A stretch of 64,000 nt of DNA from Magicicada septendecula (GCA_034769895.1 CM068372.1:372205258-372269257); one strand, 5' to 3'. Counted from the stretch's first letter, positions 35,601 through 45,727 are shown. Made by a program: numbers and translations. Notes: generated by a model from the sequence alone, not told the origin.

Positions 35601-36228
35601 AACTGTATTGTACGTATCTCTGATGGTCTGTATTATAATGCTCTTGGATGAGTCATTATTTGCAATAGCTGATTTTGAGTCTACTAGAATTACAGAATCC
35701 TTTCTCAGCCAAGGTCTCATCAACAATTGTCTCAAGGCTTCATCAATTGCAAACAACTCGGCCTCAAACACTGTAGCATCCAAAATTAGTGCAAAATAGT
35801 GGGAAAAAAATTCACTAAAGATTGGTTTGTGACTGGTAGTGAAAATGAAACGGTTATTAGATTCAATTATATCTTGTGCAGTGTTCAGCGGCTGAATAGT
35901 TCTGGTGTTTTTTTGTTTAGTACTTTTGTGTTTTGTTTATTGGGTATCAGTGTTTGGTTGTATTCTACAAATGTTTGTATGCTGTACAATAACATAAACT
36001 GGAATATTCAGTGGCAGATATTTTTTTAATTTATGTATGTGTGTGTGTTGAGTGATGCTTGTATATCTGCTATTCAGTATTTGCATGTTTGCAGATGTAT
36101 TGTACCATTTCATCGTGGTCTTGTTTTCAAAGAAATCATTTTGAACCGTGCCAACATGATGTTAGTGACAGAAGATGGAGAAGCATTTCAGGCAACTGTT
36201 CGACCAAAAAACAAGAAGAAACAAAGCA
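14663..36228 (+). CDS. IBTK: IBTK-like gene, internal part (seven exons)
   Basis: Seven exons (14663-14848, 15751-15972, 20140-20340, 22272-22517, 25579-25709, 34863-35021, 36095-36228) join in one frame with AG/GT borders and encode about 426 residues: ankyrin segment, then RCC1-like repeats, then the start of the linker before the BTB domains. The order matches animal IBTK. In mammals IBTK binds and inhibits Bruton tyrosine kinase and acts as a CUL3 ubiquitin-ligase adaptor; the arthropod role is less clear. The N-terminal exon(s) and the BTB and C-terminal exons are not in the window. No stop or frameshift occurs in any exon, so the gene looks functional despite the transposon-filled introns. 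Confidence 0.9.
14849..15750 (+). other. IBTK intron, no embedded feature seen
   Basis: Ordinary AT-rich intron sequence between two phase-0 exons. No repeat or coding remnant was recognised. Confidence 0.7.
15751..15972 (+). CDS. IBTK: IBTK exon: ankyrin end and first RCC1 repeat
   Basis: Acceptor AG at 15749-15750, donor GT at 15973-15974, 74 codons, phase 0. It finishes the ankyrin region (DHAMKDR) and starts the propeller with VYVWGTNTNYTLGTGNQ, the V..WG.N....LG.G RCC1 signature. The exon starts at CTG after the AG; the in-frame ATG at 15772 is internal, not a start. Confidence 0.93.
16240..17290 (-). pseudogene. Mariner transposase, decayed
   Basis: On the minus strand from about 17254 the translation runs MQTKKNNVIIRFLCSKISQG, then KVSAKWMPCQLTAELKDRH near 16900, VTGDETWVYYHQ near 16790 (first catalytic D), ARLHSACAVLATIQDLKFE near 16480 (where the DNARPH block should be) and FSPFKEVLGSKYFKSND near 16370. 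These are mariner landmarks in the right order. Many stops and frameshifts are present; terminal repeats could not be set, so ends are approximate. It lies in an IBTK intron, opposite in orientation. Confidence 0.88.
17674..17717. repeat. (GT)n microsatellite
   Basis: Pure GT run of about 44 bases in IBTK intron 2. The ORF reading VCVCVC through it is an artefact. Confidence 0.97.
18581..18612. repeat. (TG)n microsatellite
   Basis: Pure TG run of about 32 bases in IBTK intron 2. Confidence 0.97.
20140..20340 (+). CDS. IBTK: IBTK exon: RCC1 repeat 2
   Basis: Acceptor TTTGCAG ending at 20139, donor GTAAGT at 20341, 67 codons, phase 0. It contains KFHSVFVSDKGRAWACGHGQ, then GGRLGLD and GRDHTILL, the HS.....G......G.G..GRLG pattern of RCC1 blades, closely as in IBTK. 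Confidence 0.95.
20580..22125 (+). mobile_element. DD82E element right-end copy, interrupted by family X
   Basis: 20690-20746 matches 11290-11345, and 21960-22120 matches 11345-11417 plus 12174-12270, i.e. the right terminal region of the DD82E element without hAT 2. No transposase coding is present. Family X is inserted at 20747-21954. The outer limits are approximate and the sequence is diverged. Confidence 0.7.
20747..21954 (+). mobile_element. Family X element, copy 1
   Basis: A 1.2-kb interspersed repeat also at 31971-33540. The left end folds as ACTTCCAT...ATGGAAGT and the right end as GTATGG-TTCT-CCATAC; ACTTCCATGTT near the left recurs inverted as AACATGGAAGT near the right. TTTTT flanks both sides. 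The undisturbed target is seen at about 11344, so the boundaries are supported by an empty site. A conserved inner module follows a short CA tract. No transposase is visible, so it is non-autonomous. Confidence 0.82.
22272..22517 (+). CDS. IBTK: IBTK exon: RCC1 repeats 3 and 4
   Basis: Acceptor TTTCAG ending at 22271, donor GTAAGA at 22518, 82 codons, phase 0. VWTCGLNTYRVLAHSPPP and AVLTCGLHGGQLGHP are two successive propeller blades, with ARYHSVFW between them. This equals the block ending in the PRQV motif of IBTK. Confidence 0.95.
22518..24671 (+). other. IBTK intron 4, first part
   Basis: No coding or repeat family recognised over about 2.1 kb; base composition is AT-rich and uniform. 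Confidence 0.6.
24672..25455 (-). mobile_element. Short hAT derivative, 8-bp duplication
   Basis: Inverted ends CAGTGGTTCCCAAACTTTTC (24672) and GGAAACCACTG (ending 25455), the classic hAT terminus. The 8-bp duplication ATTTAAAG is exact at 24664-24671 and 25456-25463. It is 784 bp, a deletion derivative that kept a piece of transposase on the minus strand. Confidence 0.96.
24910..25152 (-). pseudogene. hAT transposase C-terminal remnant
   Basis: The frame reads IADFWLCVMTDYPELGKRAL, then a hydrophobic stretch, ICVKTQSPCS and KLRNKLDVE. This is the decayed hAT dimerisation region (FW.....YP.L...AL..L..F...Y.CE..FS.L...K...RN.L). Catalytic parts are deleted. Confidence 0.82.
25579..25709 (+). 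CDS. IBTK: IBTK exon: propeller blade 5 start
   Basis: Acceptor TTAACAG ending at 25578, donor GTATTT at 25710. 131 nt, phase 0 in, two extra bases out. It encodes VAVSDGATVVAIKKGDIYVL followed by QYQTRKIAS, matching the IBTK SDGATV...GDIYLL segment. The next exon begins with one base that completes an arginine codon. Confidence 0.93.
26420..27610 (+). pseudogene. Tigger-type transposase, decayed
   Basis: Pieces in several frames: ENFVASNGWLKCFSKRHN near 26570 (CENP-B helix-turn-helix part), a DIYYVDTTGY block near 26710 (normally DIYNADETGL), GKGRVTI...CYSAAGKKLVI near 26810, and VIGKS near 26880. Order matches Tigger. Multiple stops and frameshifts; not functional. Confidence 0.75.
27921..30968 (+). 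mobile_element. hAT transposon 3 (long transposase)
   Basis: Ends AGGGTGTCCAC (27921) and GTGGACACCCT (ending 30968) are perfect inverted repeats. Inside the ends, GTCAGGGAAA repeats occur several times (27940-28110 as a two-unit repeat; 30900-30945). The 8-bp duplication is not clear (flanks GTATTGTTAG and GTGTTACA share only GTTA), so the exact edge may be off by a base or two. Confidence 0.82.
28241..30374 (+). pseudogene. hAT-like transposase, one frameshift
   Basis: ATG at 28241 opens a 535-codon frame to a stop at 29848; the protein continues in another frame to 30374, about 700 residues in all. N-terminal zinc finger CQVCLKSF...IVSHAKGPTH, then VVCFDESLNK (catalytic region), ISMDGPNVNL, FTAVRWLENG (the RW block) and, in the second frame, SHGNASVESGFSVNKHLLVE (hAT C-terminal block) followed by a K/E-rich coiled tail. 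Only one break, near 29825, is visible, so this copy decayed little. It fits the hAT group whose C-terminal block reads LSHG.A..E.GFS.N. Confidence 0.82.
31069..31970 (+). other. IBTK intron 5, between Tigger 2 and family X
   Basis: No gene or repeat family recognised; AT-rich. Confidence 0.6.
31971..33540 (+). mobile_element. Family X element, copy 2
   Basis: Starts ACTTCCATGTTCCGTAAGG and ends CTCCATACTGA, as copy 1, with the same end hairpins. T tracts flank both sides (TTTTTT left, TTTT right). It is 1570 bp; the extra length compared with copy 1 is mostly after the CA-linked module (about 32840-33480). Similarity to copy 1 is high over 31971-32840. Confidence 0.82.
32654..32692. repeat. 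(CA)n microsatellite inside family X
   Basis: CA run at the same internal position as in family X copy 1 (about 21428) and at the window start. Confidence 0.95.
33541..34862 (+). other. IBTK intron 5, last part
   Basis: No coding or repeat recognised up to the acceptor at 34861-34862. Confidence 0.6.
34863..35021 (+). CDS. IBTK: IBTK exon: late propeller segment
   Basis: Acceptor AG at 34861-34862, donor GTAACT at 35022. 159 nt; the first base completes the codon begun in the previous exon and two bases are left over. It encodes LGVVKLAVVGGQLNSK, ELQVLALMNSGNLMYWQESL and PQFYR, matching the IBTK KVLVSGG.....DP and W-containing blade. It has no ATG-started ORF of its own, so frame reconstruction across splice sites was needed to see it. 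Confidence 0.9.
35092..35818 (-). mobile_element. 5'-truncated LINE (RNase H end), 12-bp duplication
   Basis: AGATTGGTTTGT flanks it exactly at 35080-35091 and 35819-35830. The 3' end (left, minus strand) finishes with a short AAC-type repeat tail. The encoded fragment has TVFEAELFAIDEALRQ and ILVDSKSAIANN (RNase H domain of a non-LTR retrotransposon), then ATGNDCLAGHLNRIN and MCTLCEQ (the usual C-terminal cysteine block). One frame change separates the two parts. The 5' reverse transcriptase part is missing. Confidence 0.9.
36095..36228 (+). CDS. IBTK: IBTK exon: end of propeller, last exon visible
   Basis: Acceptor TTTGCAG ending at 36094, donor GTAAGT at 36229. 134 nt, one base in and one base out of phase. 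It encodes FKEIILNRANMMLVTEDGEA followed by FQATV and a lysine-rich stretch, matching IBTK DIALNRNEILFVTQDGEGF. The next exons (BTB domains) are beyond the window or hidden by more than 27 kb of transposons. Confidence 0.93.
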
Positions 36229-36643
36229 GTAAGTAGTGGAGTTTGCTTACATGCAGACACTTATTACACTTTGTAACTATACAAAAAAAACAAGAGAATA
36301 CTTACCCCGATTACTACGATCTTATTCCGACTTATCTTAAAAACAGAAGATTCCCAAAAGTCCCAAGGGCCGCCACTACATTTTTTGGAGTAAATGCAGA
36401 AACCTATTACACTCTTCCCATGGAAATAATTTACTCAATAAACAAAATTCCCTTATAAAAAAACTATTCCAGGGTCGTTTAGACGAACTCTTGGTACAGA
36501 AGATAGGTTATGGGTTTTGTGGTGTAATAATTATTACATGTTCATGACAATATCACATTTTATTTTATCAAACATAATATTGATTTCTTTTTACTGTTGT
36601 GAATGTTATTAAAACAAAATTTATGAGACAAAAAATATAATAT

Positions 36644-36770
<127 letters not shown>

Positions 36771-37426
36771 CCCCCCCCATTCTATTGAGATCTCATCATT
36801 TGAATATTTTTTAACTGTTCTAGAATACTTTTACAAATAAATAAACTTTAAATGATTTTGAATAATGTTATGGCCTTTACTTCATTTCTTTATAGTCACT
36901 TATCTGTATGCGGTATCCAGATTGTTGCACCACCTGTTGTACGACACCTTTTTTGTTAAAACACTCAAAATAAACGGTTCAAAATTGTTATATTATGTTC
37001 ACTATTGTTGATTTACCATTTTTTTTATGTGAATGCGAATGAACATCTTATGGTTCGTTCTCAGTGTCTTGTAAGGTTTTGCCGCGACCAATATTTGTGT
37101 ACTTTCGAGGGCCTCGTGTGCAAAAACTATAAGGATTACAGAATATCTAAAACTATGACTGGATAGCCCGTTTCGTCGACTACCGGAAATGGTTTGTCGC
37201 GAGCGGAGGGGGGTTGCACGGTGACGTCACAGCGCTGCGCGTGATGGTCTAAATTTGGGCTTGTGTGGGCACGGCACGCGCTAAGTTCAGTTGTATCTCC
37301 GGAACGAGTTTGTCGATTTTAGTGATCGAAGTGTCTATGGAGAGCTGAGAACGTGAGTTAGACGTTAATAACACAAGAAATATAAAATTAACATTGGAAA
37401 GCAGAAAATATTGAGATATTGTAAAA

Positions 37427-40400
37427 ATGCCACGTCCTCAGAAGAGAAAGAAGGCTGTAAAATCTGGAACTCCAAACAAAATGCGTACACCACGACTTAC
37501 AAATATAGAACGTTGTCGGCTACGTCGATTGCAACAAAAGGAATTGGAAAGAAGACGCCAGAATTCGAATTTGGATGGTGGAAGTGGAGCGCCCAGTACA
37601 AGTAGCGAGTGCGTACAACGTTTGGAGCAACCTAGCACTTCGTCATCGTGTCGAATGGATTTGGAAAGTGGTCCAATAGACGTAGAAAGCAATGACGATT
37701 CCATTGATATGCAGGATGACAATACTGAGACTCGTATGGACGGTAACATCGGTCCGTCAATGGCGCGTTCAGACCTTTCGCTCGATTTGACAAATAAGTA
37801 TGCTGTATGCGATCGCCACTTTGTGAAAATGTTCTTTGACAATGAATTTGGACTTGGTTGTGATGTTTGTAATCGACTTTGGTTCAAGAAGGATCTTAAG
37901 CTCGTTAAAGTTAAACACTGTAACATTTTGAGCAGCGAGTTCCCCGACCAAGTAGTGGAGGCTATGGTAGCATGTGTAAATTGCCGTCGATGCTTTGATA
38001 CTAATAAAATCCCATCCATGAGTGTGTCTAACGGTTTCAAATATCCTGATCGGCCTAAAACTTTGCCAGTGTTGAGTCCGGTAGAGGAACGGTTGATATC
38101 ACCTAGGCTGCCTTTCATACAAATTCGCCGACTTCGACACGAGGGCAGTTATGGCATCATTAGTCAAGTAATAAATGTTCCAGTTGATGTGAACAATATG
38201 GTGAAACAATTGCCTTGACAGTTGGACGACGATTATGCGATAAATGTTAACATGAAGAGGAAATTAATGCACAAATCGTCATATTTGAGCGGGTATGTTC
38301 GGAAATCCAATGTAATGGAATGGCTGCAGTACTTGGTGAAACAGCCGTTGTACTGTATGTATGGAATTACCATCGATGGAACTTTGTTGGACAATATATG
38401 TGTCGACAGAATTGACGATGATGGGGATTGTGTAGAAGAGGCACCAGTGTTAGACTCGGATTGCATTGTGGCCAGGCAACATACACTTCTGTGGAACGAG
38501 GAGAACTGTCTTGGTATAGCGCCCGGCCAACACAGTATGCTGTTGAATATTGTGTACGATACACACGCCGAGGAATTGTCGTTTCCAAATATTTACTTGG
38601 GTATAGATCGTCGCTACAAATATGGTGTAAGAGTGACTCCTTATATGATGGCCACGAGTGAAATTAGACGTAAAGATCGGCGAGGTTTGACCCCACAACA
38701 CATCTTGTATATGGCGATGAAAATCTTGAGAATGAGAGTCGTCGAGGGAATGTTTCATACTTTCAAAACGTCCAGCACAGTTAATGTGACTCGTGCTATG
38801 TTAAATGATAAGGAGTTCATACGTGATTGCATGGAAAAGAATTTGTCATTTCGTAAATCCATTCCAAATTCGATGCAGTATTGGCAGGATCGTAAGCGTG
38901 ACTTGTTTGCAATGATGCGCCAGCTTGGGAAGCCTACTGTGTTTCTTATGTTGAGTGCAAATGAAATTCGTTTGCCAGGTTTGCTGTCGGTGTTGCATCG
39001 CCTAAGTGATTCGTATAAAGATGTGCAAAATGTTGAGGCACTTAGCAGATCAATGCGGTGTCATTTAGTGAATGAAGATCCAGTTACGTGTTGCATTGTG
39101 TTTAACAAACTGGTCGACATTTTGATGAGTATGTTGTGCAGTAAGACAAAGGCGAATCCATTTGGTGATCGGTATCGAGTCGTTGATTACTTTAAGCGCA
39201 TCGAGTTCCAGCATCGAGGCAGTCCACATGCGCATATACTCTTGTGGTTGAACAGTGATCCTAAAGAATCAATCAGTGAAGATATGCCACGTACAATTGA
39301 GTTGATGAATACATTGGCGAGCGTATCGAGGGGAGATTTGCCTGCAGAGATGTACTCCAATCAAACGCACCAGCATACGTTTACTTGTACCAAGCGTGGA
39401 GAATCAACATGTCGCTTTGGAATCCCGTATTGGCCAATGCGAAAGACAATGGTACTGTTGCCGCTCGCTAAAGGTGATCTGAGAAAAGCTACCATGCAGG
39501 AATCAGCTGAGCGTTTAAAAACAATACTGGAGCAGAAAGTGTATGACAGTGTTGAAGAATTTCTTGTAGACAACCATTTGACAGAGCGCAAATACCTCGA
39601 TACAATTCGAGCTTCACTGCGACGGCCGACGATGTTGTTCAAACGTAATATGTCTGAAATCTACACCAATACTTTCAATCCATGGTTAGCCAGAGTGTTG
39701 GGCTCAAATAGTGACTTGCAATTTATACTGGACGAATATAGTTTTGCGACATATGTTGTAGAATATGTTAACAAGGCAAATCGTGGAATAAGTCATTTGC
39801 AACGAGAACTCATAAAATTACAAGAAGAGAATCCGGAGTTGGACTTCACCGAGTTAGTACGCAAGATTGGTGTGAAAGTTCTTAATTCGGTCGAAAAGTC
39901 GGCACAGGAGGCGGCCTGGTATGTGCTTCGTCAATCGATGAGCCATTGTAGTCGTCAAGTTGTGTATATTCCAACGGTGTGGCCACAAGAATGACAACGA
40001 TCAAGGAAATTGAAACGTCAAATCGACTTGGAAAATTTGGCTGATGATAGTACGGATGTGTGGACCAAAACTAAAATCGAACGTTATGAGGAACGCGATG
40101 AATCGTTAAAAGACCTATGGCTCGCTGATTTCATAGCTTGGTATTCTGGAAAGAAGTCAGTACAACAGCAGCCAGACGAATGTGACGATCCAAACGCCGA
40201 TCAGAATGATGAGGTTCGATTTATCAATAAGAAGCGGTCAGGTCCATGTGTTATACGTTACAGACAATATGATATAAGTGATGTGGTCAATTACAAACGG
40301 GAAATGGTTACGCTATACTATCCGTTTCGAAATGAGACAGTTGATATACTCGATCGTAATAGGTTTGTCGAGATCTATGACACCAACGAATCCGCAATTC

Positions 40401-42519
40401 TTACTAAACGTCGTGAATATGAGTCCAACATAAATATTGAAGAAGTGATGCGAGAAATTCAAGAATTATATATTCATAACGATATAGACGAAAATGCGAC
40501 AAATGAGGAGCAAAAAAATCGAGATAATTTTGTGAGTAGCGTGTTGAATTATGGCAACCAAGAGAATAATGATGACATCGATGCAGCACAGGCTTCGTCT
40601 GTGGGGATATCTGCTGTACGAAACGATCGAATGTGCTTTCAAAAGAAGACTACTGCAAACTGTTACGCAGTACTAATAAACGCCAGCGAGAATTCATATT
40701 GGAAATTATACATTGGATCCATACATTCGGTTCGCCGCCAATCTAAGTGTATCTCACTGGGCCAGCCGGTAGTGGCAAAACTTATGTGTTACGTGTAGCC
40801 ATGAGTACCTATAATCGATACACTCAACCACACACTACACGACGAGATGCTTACATTGCTTGTGCGTAGACTGGAAAGGCCGCTGTAAATTTGCAGGGTA
40901 CGACCGTTCACTCTGCGTTTCATATAAGTCTAATGCAAACATCAACTTCATTGCCCCATGAAGCTTTGCAGTGTTTCCGAACTGCCTTCGTTGGAGTAAA
41001 ATGTGTAATAGTTGACGAAATAAGTATGATTGGGTCCGATGTTTTCAGTAAAATCAACTCTAGACTGAATGAAATTACGGGCGTATATGATCAACCATTT
41101 GGCGGCATGGATATCATTCTGACTGGAGATTTTCGACAATTACCGCTTGTAAATGCTACCCCAGTTTATAAATCACCACGAAACAACTTGGGTGGGTGCA
41201 TATTGTGGCAATCAGTTGATTTCTATCCGCTCACTCACGTTATGCAACAAAGCGACCTCTTATTCTCTAAAATTTTGACGAAGATTGGTGATGGAAAACG
41301 TTTAGACTCTGAAGAAATGGCAGCGATCGAGTCTCCTTTCAGAACAGTTGAATGGTGTAGGGAACACGAGCCAAATGCAATACGTCTCTTCCATAGAAAT
41401 CATGATGTGGATGCTTACAACCGACTTGCAATATGAGACAGAATTTGTAGCAGTGCCTCCGATTTGATCACTGGCTACAATAACAGCACTCAACTTGGCA
41501 CTGCACGAGTCAAATTACATAAGCTCAGTGTGATGGAAACTGGCGGTTTGCCGTATCTGCTTAATTTACAGAGTGGTATGCCTTATATGATTACAACTAA
41601 CATTGATGTGGACGATGGAATTGTTAATGGTGCAATAGGAATACTTGAGTACATCGAAGAAGTCACTCATGAGACAGCAGTTCAATTAGTCCAACAACGC
41701 GACGAGTCTACACAAATCAATCCTTATATCAGATTGTGGCTACACTTTCCACAAGCCAACATCGGCAAAATGGCAAGACTAAAAGCAGCACCAAGAGTAA
41801 TTTGCAGCAGTGGTCTAATAGATCGAACTTGGACACCCATCTGTATGCGTAGCGCTAACATCAAACTCGGTGGTTCTATAAGTTGTAAACGAATGCAATT
41901 TCCAATTGTACCCGCTTGTGCCATAACCATACACAAAAGTCAGGGAGGCACATTTGACACGGTTGTGTATGACTACAGCAAAAGTCAGCAAATACAATTG
42001 GTCTATGTTGCAATGAGTCGAGTAACAAGCATCGAAGGTCTTTACATTACGAACTCGCGCAACGACTTTAAATTCTATCACGGACTTGGTTGCGACAGCT
42101 CAACTGTTAGAGAAATGCGAAATGAATATCTGCGACTCGAGAGCCATCCACTTAATACACTTACCAAACGTGTTGAACTGTTTATGAATTGCTCCGACAG
42201 TTTGATTGAAGACGACACGATTGTAATATTCTTTGTTGGAATGAATGCGCAAAGTCTCGTTGGACACAAACTTGACGTTGAAACGGATCCTGTCTTAACG
42301 AGAGCTGATTTTCTAACGGGTTTAGAAACATGGATTACAAATGACGAGTCTGTGCAGCTAGAAAATATAATCTCATCTCATATGAACACGAAGCCATGGA
42401 TAATAACCCCACTGAACAACAACAACAACAACAAAAGAGAAAGGCTGGCGGTGTTGCAATTTATCAACTTCGTAGCAACAAGCTATGTGCTATGCCTTTC
42501 AATATACCAAACAATATAA
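37427..42519 (+). pseudogene. Helitron Rep-Pif1 helicase, lightly broken
   Basis: ATG at 37427. N-terminal cysteine-rich finger (C..H near residue 125; CDVCNRLW; ACVNCRRCF), then Rep with HRGSPHAHILLWL (the HxH metal site, near 39212) and FATYVVEYVNKANRG (tyrosine motif, near 39745), then a Pif1-type helicase: GPAGSGKT (Walker A, near 40760), CVIVDEISMIGSDVF (Walker B, near 41003), LTGDFRQLPLV and ITIHKSQGGTFD, then YVAMSRV (near 42003). In-frame stops at 38216 and 39992, a frameshift near 40740 and stops near 40867 and 41435 break it. Domain order is complete, so decay is recent. Confidence 0.93.
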
Positions 42520-42890
42520 CCCAACGACTTGGTGTATACGTGGAACCTGGCACAGGCAATATTGCATTGGCACAAATCACAGTCAACAATTCTTTCAGAT
42601 TCATTGCTGCCTCATTGTATATTCATCCAAATGCAGAAACAAAATACATTAAACTTCTCCTCTTTCGAAGTCTTTGTAGATTTGGGCGCTCAATATCTAA
42701 GGTCATTGAGGAAATTGAGCCCGACATTACAATGCCAACATTTCTTACTGGTTATTTCAATGTCGATCCCAACGATCCGAGAAATGATTGGCTGGTTCCA
42801 TATATGCAACAAGAATACGATCTACAACTTGTACAAACCTCTCCGACTACGCTTTGAAACACCACAATCGACTTAACGTTTGTACGTCAA
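42396..42890 (+). pseudogene. Endonuclease/exonuclease-phosphatase-like ORF of the Helitron
   Basis: It overlaps the helicase end in another frame. It starts MDNNPTEQQQQQQKRKAGGV, then AIYQLRSN, AASLYIHPNAETKYI and TFLTGYFNVDPND, then TSPTTL and, across a stop, TTIDLTFVR. These match the late blocks of an APE-like nuclease (S.Y.PP..., GDFN, T.ID). The GDFN block is changed to GYFN. Nuclease domains fused to Helitron helicases are known in the Helentron group. The N-terminal catalytic half is not visible, so this is a partial domain. Confidence 0.65.
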
Positions 42891-43106
42891 CTTAGACGAT
42901 TATGCCCTACGTTTCATATTTTAGTTACCATCGACCAATTGTTCATAGGTTAGCCATTTGTACTAATGATTTCGATGAATAAATGTTATGTATAGCGTAA
43001 TTTTCTTTCTTTCATTTCAACTTTCTTTCTGACAAACAAAACAAAAGAATCTCCCAGTAACGAGAGTAACGTATGTAATTTCGCATTCACGAAATAAAGA
43101 TCCAAC

Positions 43107-43146
43107 GGGAGTATCAAGAATACTCCCTGAATATTTTTATAACTAG
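43107..43146 (+). terminator. Helitron 3' terminal hairpin and CTAG
   Basis: GGGAGTAT-CAAGA-ATACTCCC forms an 8-bp stem at 43107-43127, 15 bases before CTAG (43143-43146). This is the replication-termination signal expected at a Helitron 3' end. Confidence 0.85.
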
Positions 43147-43681
43147 TCACTGTTCTCTCACATTTTTAACCATTATTTTGGTAGGCCTATCATGCCTGCT
43201 TCGGCCTACATGGCCTACGTCGGCGTTCATGCCCGAAGCCACGGTTATATTATGTCCGTACGGTCCGATGGTGAGCTGGAGACTGCCCAAGCATAGCTGC
43301 TTGGGGATGCTCATTCCGTGTTTTCTGCGCCTTTGAAAACTGGTTTCAACCGGTTCACTACTTGCGTCCTGCCCTGGTGACTGGAAATTTCCGTTCTTGT
43401 TCGTCACATCTTTTCAACAGGAAACTCGCTGCGTTGTTGGAAACACGTGGTGTTTGTATGCTTCACTGGTGACGTGAATTCAATTAGCTGCATTCCTCGC
43501 CTTATTTGGTGATCGTCTGTCAACCTCGCACTGCACCGTATGAATCACACACACTTTGTTACATTACCTTATTTGGTCATCGTATAACTCCCAACACTTC
43601 CTAACTAGATCTGTTTCATCACAATAAAAATGTTTTAAAATGGTACATCAATTTTGGTTACACTAATTTTGTCCCATCACA

Positions 43682-43930
43682 AGACCCCCCCCCCCCCAAT
43701 GAGAGCTTTTATGTAAACAAAAAAACCAAAAACTCACATTGCCTAAACCTAGGAGGACCAGTGAGGATATGGCACCAAACCCCCCTTATTTCCTGATTAA
43801 AAGTTGGGTACTTACCCCTCTTAATCCAGTGGCTGTGGCCGCACCTGCCATGACTTTTCTGGACTTCCTACATCAGGATCCCAACACCATAAAGTCAGAC
43901 AGGCACTGGGCGACCCTGCCCTGACACGCT
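43682..43930 (-). promoter_or_regulatory. Element A polypurine tract and conserved 3' block
   Basis: On the minus strand a run of 13 G (43685-43697 as C) directly precedes the LTR: the polypurine tract for plus-strand priming. Next to it lies a degenerate hairpin (CAATGAGAG...CTCACATTG, 43696-43740). Blocks near 43757-43790 and 43855-43920 resemble the same region of elements B and C. Confidence 0.7.
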
Positions 43931-44986
43931 GGCCAGCACAGGTTCACCTCCACAGTACCACCAAAATTCTGTAACAACCAAGTAAAAACATTAGCAAATG
44001 GTCTTTCACTATTCCATATCCTTAACTGATTTGGGTTCCTCCTAGAAGTACTGATTTGCATTTACCAAAGTACTGATTTGATCTCTTAAGTATCTTAATA
44101 CACAAATAACACATTACTCTTCTGCTAACATAACACACATTCTTTAAACCAAATAACATATTAACATACGCAAATATATGACCATACATCAAAATACACT
44201 TATAAGTCATGTCAAAAACAGATTTTTCTCACAATAGTTCCAATTATCAAAAAATGATTCTCAAATTCAATTACAGATTTAATATAACAACAATTCCATC
44301 TTATGTTTCAATTATCTCATTACAAACCATATCATAAATGTTTCATAAAGCCATGTTGTACATCTCATAAATTCATCACCTCACAATAAACATTACCAAC
44401 CTCACATTAGAATAACCATTTCAAATTTGAATTTGAATAAAAATTACACACGTTACATAACCTTAGTTTTAATTTTCTATTGAATATTCCAATTGTCACA
44501 TCATAACTTCAACTCTGATTTTCTATTAAACATTTTAATTATCAAATTTTAATCATTTACCATTCATTATAACATTCAAATCTGAAAAAAAATTTCCGAA
44601 TTTATTACCTATTACATCTTAATTTTTCAAATTCTTCAAATTTTCAAATTTGCACCTTAAACAATTTAAATCAATTTAATTACGTAATGAAATTTTGTAA
44701 TGTCAACTATTCAAACAAAATTATAAACATTACCACAACAAAATACAACATACACACACAGTGTATACCTTATCATCACAGCAACATAACCTATGCATAA
44801 TACATTTAACCCCAATAAAAATTTATATACAATCTACTTCACATAAAACATCATTGTTCTCCAAAATCATTACATTATCAAGCCACGTATTAAAACCATT
44901 AAACTCAAATAATTAAATGTCCATCAACAACATATTATGTTTAACCCCCATCATGAAAAATTAGTCTTATATTACCCATGCACATT
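43931..44986 (-). other. Element A AT-rich non-coding 3' region
   Basis: About 1.05 kb of very AT-rich sequence between the ORF end and the conserved block. No reverse transcriptase, RNase H or integrase motif is seen on either strand. Confidence 0.6.
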
Positions 44987-45727
44987 TCATTTTTGTTTAA
45001 ACTCATATTTTACCACAATACTATAGTAGCCCACAGGATTATTCCATGTTATCATATCATATACCTTATCAACATTGTGTATAGTCATGTCGCCCTTAGT
45101 ATTATTTGTCACTATCAGGTAAGTCACAATATCATCATAATCGTCATCTACTGCGACACCAGTTATCCCAGTCTCATTACCAGGTAAATCATCAATATCA
45201 TCATCTACTGCTGCACTAATTGCATCACGAGTTAAGTCAATTTTCTCACCTCTCTCAATATCTAAACTCTGCACTAACATTTCATAACCTCTATTAACTT
45301 TAAAAATCACTATCTCTCTCTTTCTCCATCTTTCATCACAATACCGTTCACAACCCCCCTGAACTATCTTACTCCATGCAAAGGGCATTACAAAATCATT
45401 AAAACACATCCTGGCTTTACCAGGTACATCACAACAAAAATTTAAGGGATCATTTGGAGACACCATGTCTCCCACATAATCTCTGGAGGAACCTTTGTCC
45501 TCAAAAACCACTTGTGGAGTCTTTACTCCACTTATACCACAGGGAAAATTTGCCCTCTGCCCTCCATACTCACCTAACCTTTCTTCACACACTCTCTCAA
45601 TCTCATTAAAAACTATTACCTCATCACTAACCTCTACTCCCATTAAACTCTCATCATCACTACCATTATTCAATATATCACTCTCTGATACCACATTTTT
45701 AATTATATCGCCATTACTATTCGTCAT
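44987..45727 (-). pseudogene. Element A unknown protein (C-terminal conserved domain)
   Basis: Unrecognised protein shared by elements A, B and C. Conserved features in order: ERVCEERLGEYGGQRANFP, GVKTPQVVFEDKGSS, PGKARMCFNDFVMPFAWSK, RYCDERWRKREIVIFKVNRG, SLDIERGEKIDL, then an acidic DDDIDDLPG region and DKVYDMITWNNPVGYY. The true start is far upstream: an in-frame MEDKENETSLTDSAIM begins near 52850, and element B separates it from the rest. Stops and frame changes at 45730-46200 disable this copy. No pol or gag zinc-knuckle motif is present. Confidence 0.7.

Larger units (their letters stand above)
37025..43146 (+). mobile_element. Helitron inserted in LTR A
   Basis: It carries a Rep/helicase gene (37427-42519) and an endonuclease-like frame. 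The 3' end has the canonical hairpin at 43107-43127 and then CTAG at 43143-43146 followed by T, as in Helitrons (hairpin, CTRR, then host T). The left edge is not exact: host LTR sequence ends at about 37024, and the first TC after an A is at about 37050. No target duplication is expected for this class. Confidence 0.88.

Noticed and set aside
40010-40798. Independent gene between helicase parts
   Set aside because: It is in frame with the preceding Helitron ORF across a single stop, so it is the same Rep-helicase.
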